From the NCBI RefSeq assembly GCF_900106975.1, contig NZ_FNNU01000001.1:1048859-1112858 (forward strand): DNA of 64,000 nt, in the 5' to 3' direction. Positions 22,243 to 34,480 of the stretch are shown here, piece after piece. A model generated the notes under the pieces. It was not told the DNA's origin and did no database searches. It saw only the letters and a program-made list of their open reading frames with translations. Every line of letters starts with the position of its first letter. The stretch's first letter is position 1. This DNA comes from Pseudomonas kuykendallii (GTDB taxonomy: Bacteria > Pseudomonadota > Gammaproteobacteria > Pseudomonadales > Pseudomonadaceae). Position numbers and translations under genes: made by a program.

Positions 22243-23244
22243 TCAGCGCCGCGCGACGCTGGCTTCAGCCATCTGGTAGGCGGTTTCCAGGGCGACCGCC
22301 AGGCTGCCACTGTCGATCCGGCCACTGCCGGCGAGGTCCAGCGCGGTGCCGTGGTCGACCGAGGTGCGGATGATCGGCAGGCCCAGGGTGACGTTCACCG
22401 CCGCGCCGAAGCCCTTGTACTTGAGCACCGGCAGGCCCTGGTCGTGGTACATGGCGAGTACCGCGTCGCATTGCTCGAGGTGCTTGGGCGTGAACAGCGT
22501 GTCGGCGGGCAGCGGGCCGATCAGGTCGATCCCCTCCGCGCGCAGTTGCTCCAGGGTCGGCTCGATCACCTGGATTTCCTCGCGCCCGAGATGACCGCCT
22601 TCGCCGGCATGGGGATTGAGGCCGCACACGAGGATGCGCGGCCGGACGATGCCGAACTTGTCGCGCAGGTCGGCATGCAGGATGCGCGTGACGCGCGTCA
22701 GGCGCTCGGCGGTGATTGCATCGGCGACCTCCCTGAGCGGCAGGTGAGTGGTCACCAGCGCCACCCTCAGGCCGCGCGTGGCCAGCATCATCACCACCTG
22801 CTCGGTGCCGGTGAGGTCGGCGAGAAACTCGGTGTGCCCGGAGAACGCGATGCCGGCATCGTTGATCACGCCCTTGTGCACCGGCGCGGTGATCATTCCG
22901 GCAAAATCGCCGGCCAGGCAGCCCTGGCCGGCGCGGGTCAGGGTTTCCAGCACGTAGGCCGCATTCGCGGCGTCGAGCTGGCCCGCGCTCACCGGGGCGC
23001 GTAGCGGCGTATCCCAGACGTAGAGGCTGCCGGCCGGCGCGGCTTTTTTCGGCCATTGGCCAGGCCCGACGGGAATCAGCTCGACGTTCAGCGCCCGCTG
23101 GAGCGCACGTTCGCCAAGCAGCGCGAGGCTGGCGATGGCCACAAACGGATGTGGCTGCGCCTGCCCGGCCAGCAGCAGGCAGAGGTCCGGGCCGATGCCG
23201 GCGGGTTCGCCCGGGGTAAGCGCAAAAACGGGTTGAGCGGTCAT
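22243..23244 (-). CDS. pdxA: 4-hydroxythreonine-4-phosphate dehydrogenase
   Basis: 333-residue enzyme of the DXP-dependent pyridoxal-phosphate pathway. Visible motifs are [12 protein letters not shown] at the N-terminus, the metal-binding His in FSGHTEFLA and HLPL, and [12 protein letters not shown] near the C-terminus. Start at ATG 23244 ([14 protein letters not shown]). It lies downstream of surA but is separated from it by an intrinsic terminator. Confidence 0.96.
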   Translation of the reverse strand: MTAQPVFALTPGEPAGIGPDLCLLLAGQAQPHPFVAIASLALLGERALQRALNVELIPVGPGQWPKKAAPAGSLYVWDTPLRAPVSAGQLDAANAAYVLETLTRAGQGCLAGDFAGMITAPVHKGVINDAGIAFSGHTEFLADLTGTEQVVMMLATRGLRVALVTTHLPLREVADAITAERLTRVTRILHADLRDKFGIVRPRILVCGLNPHAGEGGHLGREEIQVIEPTLEQLRAEGIDLIGPLPADTLFTPKHLEQCDAVLAMYHDQGLPVLKYKGFGAAVNVTLGLPIIRTSVDHGTALDLAGSGRIDSGSLAVALETAYQMAEASVARR

Positions 23245-23298
23245 TGGAAGACTCTCTGGTGGCAGGGGCACTACTGTAAACCTGAGGGCCGCGAAAAC

Positions 23299-23328
23299 GA
23301 AAAAGCCCGGCGGCTGCCGGGCTTTTTC
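23299..23328 (-). terminator. Terminator between surA and pdxA
   Basis: A 7-bp GC stem (GCCCGGC / GCCGGGC) with a four-base loop is followed by five T residues on the minus strand. The A-run on the other side makes it symmetrical. It should limit read-through from lptD-surA into pdxA. Confidence 0.8.
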
Positions 23329-23346
23329 AACGCTGCGGGTTGCCCC

Positions 23347-24639
23347 TCAGAGTTTGATCTCCACGTAAGCCTCGTCGCGGATCTGCCGCAGCCAGGCTTG
23401 CAGTTCCTCGTCGTACTTGCGATTGCGCAGCGCGTTCATCGCCTGTTGCTCGCGGAACTGCGCGCTGTTGTCGGTGGCGCGGCGTCCGAGCACTTCCAGC
23501 ACGTGCCAGCCGTACGGGCTCTTGAACGGTTTCGACACCTGCCCGCTGGGCGTGTCCGTCATCACCTGACGGAATTCGGGAACCAGCGCGTTGGGGTCGA
23601 CCCAGTTCAGGTCGCCGCCGTTGAGCGCGGAGCCCGGGTCTTCGGAGAAATTCTTCGCCAGCTCGGCGAAATCCTCACCCGCGCGGATGCGCTCGTAGAG
23701 ACGCTCGGCGAGGCGCTGGGTCTCGGCTTCGCTGCGGATTTCGCTGGGCTTGATCAGGATGTGGCGGACATGCACTTCGTCACGAACCTGGGTGTCGCCA
23801 CCGCGCTTCTCGACCAGCTTGAGGATGATGAAGCCGCCCGGCGTGCGCAGCGGTTCGGTGACCTCGCCCGGGCTCATCGCACCGATCATGGTGTCGAACG
23901 GCTGGGGCAACTGGGCGGCCTTGCGCCAGCCCATGTCGCCACCTTCCAGCGCGTTCTCGCTGGCGGAGTGGGCGATGGACAGCTGGGCGAAGTCGGCCCC
24001 CTTGAGCAGTTGCGCGTGCAGATCCTGGGCCTGGCGCTCGGCGGCCTGGATGGCGTCCGCCGACGCGGCGTCGGGAACTGGAATCAGGATGTTGGCCAGG
24101 TGGAACTCTTCGGACAGCTGCATCTTGCCCATGTCGGAGGCGAGGAAGTTCTGCACTTCCTGGTCGGTGACCTGGATGCGCTCGGCCACGCGACGTTGAC
24201 GCACGCGGCTGATGATCATCTCGCGACGGACCTGCTCGCGGGCGTCGTCGAACGACAGGCCATCCTGCTTCAGCGCGGCGCGGAACTGGTCGACGGTCAT
24301 GCCATTACGCTGAGCGATGGTGGTGATCGCGTCGTTCAGTTCGTCGTCGCCAATGCGGATGCCGGAGCGTTCGCCCATCTGCAGCTGCAGGTTCTCGATG
24401 ATCAGGCGATCGAGCACCTGCGGGTCCAGCACGTTCTCGGGTGGTAGCTGGCCGCCCCGTTTGGTGATGGTCTGCTCGACTTCCCGTACGCGCTGATCCA
24501 GCTGGCTCTTCATGATCACGTCGTTGTCGACGATGGCGACCACGCGGTCCAGCGATTGCACCTGGGCGTGCGCCAGGGTGCCGACAAACACTGCGCCCAA
24601 CAGCAGCGGGCGCAGACACTCAGAAAGCTTGGTCTTCAC
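23347..24639 (-). CDS. surA: Periplasmic chaperone / peptidyl-prolyl isomerase SurA
   Basis: 430 residues with a signal peptide (cleavage near LAHA-QVQ). The N-terminal SurA domain starts at [13 protein letters not shown], two parvulin domains begin near [10 protein letters not shown] and [10 protein letters not shown], and the C-terminal helix follows. It escorts outer-membrane proteins, including LptD, across the periplasm. GTG at 24639 gives the expected length and a proper signal peptide; longer starts put the signal sequence internally. It overlaps the end of lptD by 20 bases. Confidence 0.96.
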   Translation of the reverse strand: MKTKLSECLRPLLLGAVFVGTLAHAQVQSLDRVVAIVDNDVIMKSQLDQRVREVEQTITKRGGQLPPENVLDPQVLDRLIIENLQLQMGERSGIRIGDDELNDAITTIAQRNGMTVDQFRAALKQDGLSFDDAREQVRREMIISRVRQRRVAERIQVTDQEVQNFLASDMGKMQLSEEFHLANILIPVPDAASADAIQAAERQAQDLHAQLLKGADFAQLSIAHSASENALEGGDMGWRKAAQLPQPFDTMIGAMSPGEVTEPLRTPGGFIILKLVEKRGGDTQVRDEVHVRHILIKPSEIRSEAETQRLAERLYERIRAGEDFAELAKNFSEDPGSALNGGDLNWVDPNALVPEFRQVMTDTPSGQVSKPFKSPYGWHVLEVLGRRATDNSAQFREQQAMNALRNRKYDEELQAWLRQIRDEAYVEIKL

Positions 24640-27394
24640 GTTCACGATAACCTTCGATGCCTTTGTCGAGGAAAGTCTCGACACCATTGCCAAGTACCCC
24701 ACCGAGGCCCTTGAACACGATCTGGAGGAAGATGCCGCGGTCCGCTTCGTCGTTGCGGTCCGGGTTCAGGCTGGCTTCGTCGTAGTCGATCCAGTAGCGA
24801 TTGACCAGACGCAGCTTCCAGCAGCAGCTGTCGTATTCGAAGCCGCCGAATGCCTCCAGCGTACGGTTGCGGTTGTAGTCGTACTGCCAGCGCGCGATGA
24901 CGCTCCACTGCGGGACGATCGGCCAGATGGTCGAGAAGTCGTGCTGGCTGATCTTGTAGTAGTCCTTGATGTAGTTCGGGTCACCCGGCCTACCGAAGTC
25001 CTGCGAGTAACCCCAGGTGCCCGACGCCTGGTCGAAGCGAACGGTGTCGGCGCGGTAGCGGTAGCCGGCGTTGATCACCTTGTTCGGGTTGTCTTCCGGC
25101 TGGTAGTGGAACATCGCGCTGCCGGAGCGGGTTTCACGCGAATCCGGGTCCCAGTTGAAGTCCGAGGTCAGGCGCCAGTCGCGGTTGAAGCGGTACATGT
25201 ACTCCAGGGCGTAGGGCGATACCGAGGACTGCGATTCGTTGCGGTCGCGGTAGTCGATGCCCGGCATCTGCACCTTGCGGTCGGCGAAGTAGATCGCCTG
25301 GCCGATGCTGAAGCGCTGCCGCTCGAAACCGTTCGGCTCGATCCAGCGGTTGGTCACGCCCAGCGACAGCTGGTTGGCGTCGCCGATGCGGTCGCTGCCG
25401 GAGAAGCGGTTTTCGCGGAACAGCGAGGCGTAGTTGAAGGTGCTCTCGCTGGTGTCGAACACCGGAATGTCGGTCTGGTCTTCCTCGGGTACGTAGAGAT
25501 AGAACAGGCGCGGTTCCAGGGTCTGGCGGTAGGCGTTGCCGAACAGCTGGGTGTTGCGATCGAAGTACAGGCCGCTGTCGACGCTGTAGATCGGTACGCT
25601 ACGGCTGACGCTATCATCGAACGTCTGGTTGGCCGCGGCCAGGTCGGCCTTGCCTTCGCCGTCCAGATCCAGGTCGTACTTGGTGTAGGCGTACTTGACC
25701 GACGGCTTGAGGTAACCGAAGGACCAGTTGAGCGGCAGGCTGACGCCCGGCTCGACGTGGAGGCGGTTGCCGTCGGCGCGCGCCAGTCCGTTGAGGTTAT
25801 TGTCGTACCAGGACTCGAGCTGGTCGTCGCGGTTGGTGAAGAAGCCGCTACGCAGGTTGCGATCGAAACGGACGATCTCGGTGTTGTACGAGAAGTTCAG
25901 GCCGGCCGGCTGGAACGGCAGGGTGCCGTTCAGGGTGAGCTGCGGCAGACGCTCGTACGGGGTGATGTCGGTGACGGTCGCGCGCTCGTAGCCCTGCACG
26001 TTCAGGCGGGCTGTGTAGCTGTCGCCGCGCCAGGTCAGGGTACCGCGCTTGTCGAGGTAGTCGCCGGTGTTGATGCCCAGCTGGGTTTCCAGATCCTGGA
26101 AGTAGTAGGGGTCGCTGATCTCGGTGTAATCGACTTCGCTCAGCAGGCGAGTATCCAGGCCGCCCTTGTGCTGCCAGCTGTACATCCAGCGGGTGTCTTC
26201 GTATTCCGACTGGTTCTTGCGCTGGTCCTCCTCATCGTTGAGGAAGGAGGCGCCGACCTGGCCCTCGGTGCTCTTGGTCAGGTAGCGGACCTCGCCTTCC
26301 ATCTGCAGACCGCGCTTGGTCATCAGGGTCGGGTAGAGCGTGGCGTCGTAGTTCGGGGCCAGGTTGAAGTAGTACGGCGTGAGCAGCGAGAAGCCGGTGT
26401 CGCTGGAATTGCTGATGCTCGGCTGGAGGAAGCCGGACTGGCGACGGTCGTCGATCGGGAACTGGATGTACGGCGTGTAGAACACCGGCAGGTCTTTCAC
26501 CCGCAGGGTCACGTTGGTCGCCGTGCCGAAACCGGATGCCGGGTTCAGGGTGATGTTGTTGCCCTTCAGGTACCAGGTGTTCTCGCCCGGTTCGCAGCGG
26601 GTGTAGGTACCGTCCTTCAGGCGGATGATCGCGGTCTCTTCACGCTTGGCGTACTGCGCGCTGCCGCGGATGTGCGACTTGTGCAGCACGTACTCGGCGT
26701 TCTCGATCTTGGCTTCGCCGTTGTCCAGCTGCAGCTCGGCGCGATCGCCGACCACCAGGGCACCGTTGTCGCGCAAGCGCACGTTGCCGACCAGCTCGCC
26801 CTTGTTTTCCAGCTGGTGCAGGTTGGCTTCGTCGGCCTCGACCTGCAGATGGCTCTGGCGCAGCACGACGTCGCCGGCGAGGGTCGCAACCTGTTCGGTC
26901 TGCTCGTAGCGCGAGGCCTTGGCGGAAACGAACATCGGCGCTTCGCTCAGCGGCGTCTTGTCATCCATGCCCGGGCGCAGCGGCTCGACATAGGCGCCGG
27001 CGCAGTAAGGACCGGCTTCGGCCAACTGGGCAGGCGTGAGCTTTTCACGCGGGACCCAGTCGATGTGGCTGTAGTCCGCACTGCGCGCCGTCAGGGCCTT
27101 GCCCTTGTTCTCCGTTACCAGGCGGGTGCTCGCGGGCTGCGCCGCGGCGGCCGTCGCGGGCTCGGCGGCCGTGGTGCCGACGGTGGAGCTGACCGCCGAG
27201 TTGCTGTGCACCGGGCGTGGAGGCAGGTTCGCCGGCTCGCTTTTGGGTGCGCAGGCCCAACTGCCGGCGGAAGCCTGGCAATCGTATTGCTCGGCGGCGA
27301 CAACGTATTGGGTAGCGACGGGCTGCAGGGCCAACAGGCTTGCGGACACCAACAGAGGAAACTTCTTGCGAAACGCGGGGGACTTTACTGCCAT
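24620..27394 (-). CDS. lptD: LPS-assembly protein LptD (outer-membrane translocon)
   Basis: 924 residues. Signal peptide to about residue 33; Cys39 and Cys48 in the N-terminal region and the adjacent Cys pair in YDSCCWKL near the C-terminus fit the disulfide pattern needed for function. An OstA/LptA-like jellyroll occupies residues about 150-330, then a 26-strand beta-barrel rich in aromatic residues. With LptE it inserts lipopolysaccharide in the outer leaflet. The ATG at 27394 ([15 protein letters not shown]) matches the family length; the upstream in-frame start adds 16 unconserved residues. Followed by its own chaperone, surA. Confidence 0.97.
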   Translation of the reverse strand: MAVKSPAFRKKFPLLVSASLLALQPVATQYVVAAEQYDCQASAGSWACAPKSEPANLPPRPVHSNSAVSSTVGTTAAEPATAAAAQPASTRLVTENKGKALTARSADYSHIDWVPREKLTPAQLAEAGPYCAGAYVEPLRPGMDDKTPLSEAPMFVSAKASRYEQTEQVATLAGDVVLRQSHLQVEADEANLHQLENKGELVGNVRLRDNGALVVGDRAELQLDNGEAKIENAEYVLHKSHIRGSAQYAKREETAIIRLKDGTYTRCEPGENTWYLKGNNITLNPASGFGTATNVTLRVKDLPVFYTPYIQFPIDDRRQSGFLQPSISNSSDTGFSLLTPYYFNLAPNYDATLYPTLMTKRGLQMEGEVRYLTKSTEGQVGASFLNDEEDQRKNQSEYEDTRWMYSWQHKGGLDTRLLSEVDYTEISDPYYFQDLETQLGINTGDYLDKRGTLTWRGDSYTARLNVQGYERATVTDITPYERLPQLTLNGTLPFQPAGLNFSYNTEIVRFDRNLRSGFFTNRDDQLESWYDNNLNGLARADGNRLHVEPGVSLPLNWSFGYLKPSVKYAYTKYDLDLDGEGKADLAAANQTFDDSVSRSVPIYSVDSGLYFDRNTQLFGNAYRQTLEPRLFYLYVPEEDQTDIPVFDTSESTFNYASLFRENRFSGSDRIGDANQLSLGVTNRWIEPNGFERQRFSIGQAIYFADRKVQMPGIDYRDRNESQSSVSPYALEYMYRFNRDWRLTSDFNWDPDSRETRSGSAMFHYQPEDNPNKVINAGYRYRADTVRFDQASGTWGYSQDFGRPGDPNYIKDYYKISQHDFSTIWPIVPQWSVIARWQYDYNRNRTLEAFGGFEYDSCCWKLRLVNRYWIDYDEASLNPDRNDEADRGIFLQIVFKGLGGVLGNGVETFLDKGIEGYREREDQAF

Positions 27395-27521
27395 CTTATT
27401 AATCCAGGCTTCCTGCGCGCCATCGGCCGCGGGGGGCCGCACGCCTCTCGATGGGCTGAAAAAGATGCTGGATAATAAAGCATGACCCGCGCAACGGCTA
27501 GCGCCGTCGGAGAGCCCTGCA

Positions 27522-29209
<1,688 letters not shown>

Positions 29210-29210
29210 G

Positions 29211-29984
29211 GTGTTCTTCTGGCCGATCACCTTTCTGGGCGCCGGCGTCGGCTGGGCCGTGGCGAGCATTCCGGGCGCGCTGCTCGGCGCGGTCCTCGGG
29301 CAGGTGCTGGACCGGCGCCTGAAGATCGACTCCTGGGCCGGCCTGCGCGAGCGTCTCGGCGGCGCGGCGCTGCCACCCGAGGAGCTGCTGTTCGTCCTGC
29401 TCGGGCGGCTGGCGAAGAGCGAGGGCCGCGTGCTCGAAGTGCACATCGAGCAGGCGCGGGCGGAAATGCGCCGGCTGGGGCTGGACGCCGCCGCCTTGAA
29501 ACGGGCGATCGCCGCGTTCTCGCGGGGCAAGCGCGACGAGCTGGGCCTGCGCAAACCGCTGATGCGCTTGCGCGGCGACCAGGAGCGGGTGCGCGAGCTG
29601 CTGCGCGCCTGCTGGCGCATGGCGCTGGCCGACGGCAAGCTCGGTGAGCGCGAACGCGAGCTGATCCTGCTCTGGGGGCGCTGGCTCGGCTTGTCCGCCG
29701 CCGAGGTGGAGGACCTGCAGCAGCCGCGCAAGAAGCGTGCACCCGGTGGCGTTTCGCCGCGCACATTGAACGCCTACGAAAGCGCCCTGAAGCTGCTCGG
29801 CATTCCCGCCGACAGCGACCTGGCGGTGATCAAGCGCGCCTACCGCCGGCTGCTCAGCCAGCATCACCCGGACAAGCTGGCCGGCGGCGGCGCCAGTGAG
29901 GCCCAGGTTCGCCAGGCCACGGAAAAGACCCGCGAGTTGCATGCGGCCTATGCGCTGGTGCGCGAGCGGCAGGGACTTCGTTAG
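29211..29984 (+). CDS. djlA: DjlA-type membrane-anchored DnaJ co-chaperone
   Basis: 257 residues. One N-terminal membrane segment (residues about 4-28), a TerB-like helical domain (about 55-150), and a C-terminal J-domain with the HPD triad in SQHHPDKL. It stimulates DnaK at the inner membrane. GTG at 29211, one base after the murU stop, is the start that places the transmembrane helix at the N-terminus; the longer frame overlaps murU. Last gene of the amgK-murU-djlA run. Confidence 0.9.
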   Translation: MFFWPITFLGAGVGWAVASIPGALLGAVLGQVLDRRLKIDSWAGLRERLGGAALPPEELLFVLLGRLAKSEGRVLEVHIEQARAEMRRLGLDAAALKRAIAAFSRGKRDELGLRKPLMRLRGDQERVRELLRACWRMALADGKLGERERELILLWGRWLGLSAAEVEDLQQPRKKRAPGGVSPRTLNAYESALKLLGIPADSDLAVIKRAYRRLLSQHHPDKLAGGGASEAQVRQATEKTRELHAAYALVRERQGLR

Positions 29985-30017
29985 GCGAGTTTCGCGCTGC
30001 TTCGGTGTGTGCGTCAC

Positions 30018-30077
30018 GGTGCGCGCGGCGCACCCTACGGCGCGGCGCTACTTGGCGTAGGGTGCGCCATGCGCCCC
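30018..30077. repeat. Intergenic inverted repeat, GGTGCGC family, copy 1
   Basis: The arms GGTGCGCGCGGCGCACCCTA(CG) and its near-complement CGTAGGGTGCGCCATGCGCC(CC) lie 16 bases apart between djlA and a convergent gene. The arm sequence recurs at 39052, 44885 and 44983. Confidence 0.85.
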
Positions 30078-30093
30078 CATCAGAACGCACGCC

Positions 30094-31026
30094 TCACTTC
30101 TTGGCTTCCCCGACATTGCGCGTCAGCCAGCCGCGGACGCGGCGGGCGAGCTGTTCCTCCTCGGCGTCGGGGTTGGCCGGCAGGGCGTTCAGGCCGATCA
30201 GCGCGTAGGCCGGATGCTGCAGGCGCTTGCTGGCCTGCTGCCGCGCGAGGGCGGCATCGGCCTGGCGGTCCTTGTAATAGAAGTCGCCGGTGGCGAGCTT
30301 GAGCGGCGGCACCAGCTCGTCCAGCGGCGGTGCGTAGCCGGCCGGGATCGAGGCTTCCACCATCAGCAGTTGATGGATCTGCGCCGGCTTGCGTTCGGCC
30401 AGGAAACTCGCCGCCCACCAGGCGCCGCTGCCGTGGCCGAGGAGGACGACCGTCTTCACTTGCTTGTCGGTGGCGAAGTCGAGACCCGCCTGGATGCGTG
30501 CCATCACCCGATCGCCGTGTGCCTTGCGCTGGTCCTCCGCGGAGGCGGCGGGCGGGGTTTCCTCGGCGGCGGTGGTGGGCGGCGCGTCGGTTTTCGCCGC
30601 GTCGTCCTTCTTCGCCGGTTCGATGGCTTCGGGCGGGCGCGCCTGCAACGGGTCGCCGAGCGGATCGGGCAGGCTCAGGGCGAGGGTGTGCCAGCCGGCG
30701 TCGGCCAGCTTGCTGCGCAACGGGCCGACGACCCGCGGCCAGTCGGGGTGCTCGCCCTCGCCGGGCACCAGGATCACCAGGCCGCTCGGGGTGGGGCTGT
30801 TGGCCGGCTTCCAGAGCGCGAGGAAGTGCTCGCCGCCAGCCTCCAACTGCTGCTGCTCGGCTGTCGGCAATTGCCGTTGCAGGGCGATGGCCTCGTCCTG
30901 GCTGCGTTCTTCCAGGGGCGCGCGCTCGACCGGCAGGGCGGGCGCGGCCACGGGTTCCGCGCCGCGAACGGCACTGGCGCCAAGCAGCAGGGCGATGCAC
31001 AACGGGGGCAGGATCGAGCGCGACAT
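30094..31026 (-). CDS. DUF3530 alpha/beta-hydrolase-like exported protein
   Basis: 310 residues with a signal peptide (MSRSILPPLCIALLLGASAVRG, about 22 residues). An Ala/Pro/Lys-rich low-complexity insert lies around residues 130-165. The nucleophile-elbow-like LLGHGSGAW appears at about residue 195, typical of alpha/beta hydrolases but with a second Gly variant. I recognise it as the DUF3530 family found beside the AgtS sensor in P. aeruginosa (PA0599). Function unknown. Divergent from the sensor kinase by 116 bases. Confidence 0.8.
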   Translation of the reverse strand: MSRSILPPLCIALLLGASAVRGAEPVAAPALPVERAPLEERSQDEAIALQRQLPTAEQQQLEAGGEHFLALWKPANSPTPSGLVILVPGEGEHPDWPRVVGPLRSKLADAGWHTLALSLPDPLGDPLQARPPEAIEPAKKDDAAKTDAPPTTAAEETPPAASAEDQRKAHGDRVMARIQAGLDFATDKQVKTVVLLGHGSGAWWAASFLAERKPAQIHQLLMVEASIPAGYAPPLDELVPPLKLATGDFYYKDRQADAALARQQASKRLQHPAYALIGLNALPANPDAEEEQLARRVRGWLTRNVGEAKK

Positions 31027-31142
31027 CGGCGGTCCGGACGGGCGAGTGGGTGATGCCCCAGCGTACTGGCGCGCCGGCGATTTGTCAGGCGCGGCGGCCT
31101 CTGGAGTACTCTATGCCGGCTGCCCGTCCTGGTAACCCGCGC

Positions 31143-33530
31143 ATGATCCGCCTGCTTTCGCTGCTCCTCGTCCTCTGCCTGCCGCTTTCCGCGATCGCCG
31201 CGGCGGCGCCGGCGCACCCGCCGCTGAGCGCCGCGCAGCGCGACTGGCTGGGCGAGCATCCGCAACTGCGCGTCGGCATCGTGCTGCAGGCGCCGTATGC
31301 CGAGCTGGATCGCCGCCGCCAGCAGCTGTCGGGGCTCAACGTCGAGCTGATGAACCAACTGGCGGCGTCGTTGCAGGTGCAGTTGAGCTGGCGCAGCTAT
31401 CCGGACGCCGCGGCCCTGGAGCGCGGCCTGCGCTCTGGGCAGATCGACATCGCGCCGGGCCTCAGCCAGACGCCGGCCGGGCTGCGCCTGTGGCTGTTTT
31501 CCGATCCCTACCTGCGGGTGCCGCAGCTGTTGGTCGGCGAGCGCGAGGGCGGCGCGGCGGTGGACATGGAGCAACTGGTCGGCGTCAGCGTGGCGCTGCG
31601 CCAGCCGAGCGCGGTGAGCGATTACCTGCGCGACACCTATCCCACCATCGCCCAGGTCGCGGTGAACAACGAGCGCCAGGCGTTGCGGGCGCTGCTCGAG
31701 CGGCAGGTGGACTACGCCGTGGTCGACGAGGCCCAGCTCGGCCGGCTGTCCCGCGAGGCGGAGTTCGCCGGGCTCGCGGTGGTCGGCGATGTCGGCTTTC
31801 CGCAGTTGCTGCGTGTCGCCAGCCGGCGCGACTGGCCGCAGCTCTCGGCGATCGTCGACGCCGGGCTGCGCAGCCTGCCGGCCAAGGATCTGGAGCAGTT
31901 GCACGAACGCTGGCTGCAACCGCGCTATGCGCGGCTCGGCGAGTCGCCCGGCTTCTGGCAGAACCTCAGCCTGCTGCTCGGCATCCTGTTCTGCTGCGCG
32001 GCTTTTCTCGTCTATTGGCAGCGTCGCCAGCAGCGCGGGCTGGAGAAACGGCTGGCCGAGGCACGGCTGGCGATCCAGTTGCGCGAAGCCGCCGAGGAAG
32101 CGCTGCGCCTCACCCAGTTCTCCATCGACCAGAGCACCGTGGGCATCCTCTGGGTGAACTGGGACAGCCACATCCGCTACGCCAACCGCGCCGCCGAGGC
32201 GATGTTCGGCTACCCGCCCGGCGCCCTGCTGGAGCGCCCGCTGGGTGATTTCGATCCGCAGCTGAACATGGACCGCTGGCTCGGCCTGTGGCGTCGCGCG
32301 CGCAGCGACGAAGGCGGCGGCCTGAGTTTCGAGACCGCCTGCCGCCGCGCCGACGGCGGCTGGCTGCCGACCGACGTGTCGCTGAGCTTCCTGCGTTTCG
32401 CCGATTCGGAATACCTGGTGGTGTTCCTCAGCGACGTCACCGAGCGCCGCCGAGCCCTCGCCGCGTTGCAGGAGAGCGAGGCGCGGCTCAAGGGCATCGC
32501 CTCCAACGTGCCGGGCCTGGTGTTCCGCCTGGAGCGCCCGCACGCCCAGGCGCCGGCCGCATTCGCCTTCATCGGCGAGGGCAGCGAGGCGCTGGTCGGC
32601 TACGCGGCGAGCGAGCTGATCGAACGCGGCCGTGGGATTCGCGGGCTGGTGCATCCCGATGACCTCGACGACTACCGCGCGACGCAGAAGGCGGCGCTGG
32701 ACAACGACCGCGACTGGCACTGGCAGGGGCGCATCCTGACCCGCGACGGCTCGCTGCGCTGGGCCGACATCAAGGCCGGCGCACGCTTTTTCGAGGACGG
32801 TCGCGCGGTGTGGGACGGCGTGGTCTGGGACATCAGCGCGAACAAGCGTATCGAGCTCGAACTGGCCGAATCCCGCGCCCAACTGCGCCAGTTGTCGGCG
32901 CACCTGGAAAGCGTGCGCGAGGAGGAAAAGGCGCGCATCGCCCGCGAGGTGCACGACGAGCTGGGGCAGATGCTCACCGTGCTCAAGCTGGAAACCTCGA
33001 TGTGCGAACTGGCCTACGCCGACCTCGACGGCGGCCTGCGCGAGCGGCTGCAGAGCATGAAGAAGCTGATCGCCCAGCTGTTCCAGCTGGTGCGCGACGT
33101 GGCCACCGCGCTGCGCCCGCCTATCCTCGACGCCGGCATCGCCTCGGCGATCGAGTGGCAGGCGCGGCGCTTCGAGGCGCGCAGCGGAATTCCCTGCCTG
33201 GTCGAGGTCCCCGAGCACCTGCCGCCGCTGTCCGACGCCAAGGCCATCGGCCTGTTCCGCGTGTTGCAGGAAGCGCTGACCAACGTCATGCGTCACGCCC
33301 GCGCGCATACCGTCGAGGTGCGCCTGAGCGTCGAGCAGGGCTGCCTGTGCCTGCGCGTCAGCGACGACGGCCAGGGCTTCGGCGAGAATGCCGGGCAGGG
33401 CAAATCCTTCGGCCTGGTCGGCATGCGCGAACGCATGCTGATCCTCGGCGGCCAGTTGCACATCGACAGCAGCCCCGGCGAGGGCACGACCCTCAGCGTG
33501 CGGGTCGCTTTGGACGAGGAAATCGCATGA
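31143..33530 (+). CDS. agtS: Hybrid periplasmic-binding / PAS sensor histidine kinase, AgtS-like
   Basis: 795 residues. Signal peptide (1-22), a family-3 solute-binding periplasmic domain (about 35-262), one transmembrane helix (272-292), two PAS domains (about 325-430 and 445-565), and a HisKA_3 dimerisation domain with His604 in AREVHDELGQ. A HATPase domain with QEALTNVMRHA and SDDGQGF follows. The solute-binding fold before the membrane suggests direct sensing of an amino or amino-acid-like ligand. It overlaps the response regulator by four bases and precedes the importer genes; in P. aeruginosa the equivalent AgtSR pair responds to 5-aminovalerate. Start at 31143 gives a clean signal peptide; an ATG at 31113 is also possible. 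Confidence 0.88.
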   Translation: MIRLLSLLLVLCLPLSAIAAAAPAHPPLSAAQRDWLGEHPQLRVGIVLQAPYAELDRRRQQLSGLNVELMNQLAASLQVQLSWRSYPDAAALERGLRSGQIDIAPGLSQTPAGLRLWLFSDPYLRVPQLLVGEREGGAAVDMEQLVGVSVALRQPSAVSDYLRDTYPTIAQVAVNNERQALRALLERQVDYAVVDEAQLGRLSREAEFAGLAVVGDVGFPQLLRVASRRDWPQLSAIVDAGLRSLPAKDLEQLHERWLQPRYARLGESPGFWQNLSLLLGILFCCAAFLVYWQRRQQRGLEKRLAEARLAIQLREAAEEALRLTQFSIDQSTVGILWVNWDSHIRYANRAAEAMFGYPPGALLERPLGDFDPQLNMDRWLGLWRRARSDEGGGLSFETACRRADGGWLPTDVSLSFLRFADSEYLVVFLSDVTERRRALAALQESEARLKGIASNVPGLVFRLERPHAQAPAAFAFIGEGSEALVGYAASELIERGRGIRGLVHPDDLDDYRATQKAALDNDRDWHWQGRILTRDGSLRWADIKAGARFFEDGRAVWDGVVWDISANKRIELELAESRAQLRQLSAHLESVREEEKARIAREVHDELGQMLTVLKLETSMCELAYADLDGGLRERLQSMKKLIAQLFQLVRDVATALRPPILDAGIASAIEWQARRFEARSGIPCLVEVPEHLPPLSDAKAIGLFRVLQEALTNVMRHARAHTVEVRLSVEQGCLCLRVSDDGQGFGENAGQGKSFGLVGMRERMLILGGQLHIDSSPGEGTTLSVRVALDEEIA

Positions 33531-34156
33531 TTCGGGTTCTGGTGGCCGAAGATCACACCATCGTCCGCGAGGGCATCAAGCAGCTCATCGCCCTGGCCAG
33601 GGACCTGCAGGTGGTCGGCGAGGCGGGCAACGGTGAGCAACTGATGGAGGTGCTGCGGCAGACGCCCTGCGAAGTGGTGCTGCTGGACATCTCGATGCCC
33701 GGCGTCAATGGCCTGGAGGCGATCCCGCGGATTCGCGCGCTGGCCAGGCCGCCGGCGGTGCTGGTGCTGTCGATGCACGACGAGGCGCAGATGGCCGCGC
33801 GGGCGCTGAAGATCGGCGCCGCCGGCTACGCCACCAAGGACAGCGACCCGGCGCTGCTGCTCACGGCGATCCGCAAGGTCGCCGCCGGCGGGCGCTACAT
33901 CGACCCGGAGCTGGCCGACCGGATGGTCTTCGAGGTCGGCCTGACCGATTCGCGACCGCCGCACGCGCAGTTGTCCGAGCGCGAGTTCTCGGTGTTCGAG
34001 CGCCTGGCGCGCGGCGAGGGCGTCAACGAGATCGCCCAGCACCTGGCGGTCAGCGGCAAGACGGTGAGCACGCACAAGGCGCGGCTGATGCAGAAGCTCG
34101 GCGCGCATTCGGTGGCCGACCTGGTGCGCTACGCGATGGAGCACAAGCTGGTTTGA
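33527..34156 (+). CDS. agtR: NarL/LuxR-type response regulator, AgtR-like
   Basis: 209 residues. REC domain with the phospho-acceptor Asp54 in VVLLDISMPG, followed by a C-terminal LuxR-type helix-turn-helix (LSEREFSVFERLARGEGVNEIAQHLAVSGKTVSTHK region). Its ATG overlaps the kinase stop, so the two form a pair. It probably controls the ABC importer that starts 450 bases downstream, whose leader contains palindromes suited to dimeric LuxR-type binding. Confidence 0.9.
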   Translation: MIRVLVAEDHTIVREGIKQLIALARDLQVVGEAGNGEQLMEVLRQTPCEVVLLDISMPGVNGLEAIPRIRALARPPAVLVLSMHDEAQMAARALKIGAAGYATKDSDPALLLTAIRKVAAGGRYIDPELADRMVFEVGLTDSRPPHAQLSEREFSVFERLARGEGVNEIAQHLAVSGKTVSTHKARLMQKLGAHSVADLVRYAMEHKLV

Positions 34157-34219
34157 CGCCGGCTTGGGGCCTACTCGCACACCGACCCACCCGACGCCCC
34201 TTCCGATGCGGGGTGGATC

Positions 34220-34261
34220 GGGGCGCGCAGCCCGGGGCGCGCAGCTCGGGGCGCGTAGCCG
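34220..34261. repeat. Three tandem copies of a 14-base unit
   Basis: GGGGCGCGCAGCCC, GGGGCGCGCAGCTC and GGGGCGCGTAGCCG follow each other without spacers. Confidence 0.75.
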
Positions 34262-34354
34262 GCGCTCTTCATCCGCCGTCGCACCGCCCGGTGGATCGAT
34301 GAAGCGCGATTCACCCTACGGCCTGCTCGACCGTACCAATCTGGCGGGCAGCGG

Positions 34355-34420
34355 TAGGGTGGGCTTCAGCCCACGCGATACGCCGATGTCCTTGTGAGAG
34401 GTGGGCTGAAGCCCACCTGC
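34355..34420. repeat. Paired inverted REP-like palindromes
   Basis: GTGGGCTTCAGCCCAC at 34359-34374 and its reverse complement GTGGGCTGAAGCCCAC at 34401-34416 each form a 7-bp hairpin, and the two units are themselves inverted relative to one another, as in REPIN elements. Confidence 0.75.
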
Positions 34421-34480
34421 GGGAGAGCGGTGCGGCGGTGGCTGGGCGGTATTCGCCGCGCGTCGATTGTCCTTTCGTAC

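Noticed and set aside
24512..27475. A 987-codon open frame on the plus strand opposite lptD
   Set aside because: Antisense shadow: GC-rich third positions of lptD keep the opposite frame open; repetitive Val/Ala/Gly-rich sequence, no domain, no ribosome site, no promoter.
30774..33461. An 895-codon minus-strand frame opposite the sensor kinase
   Set aside because: Same pattern of low-complexity antisense coding, no recognisable domain.
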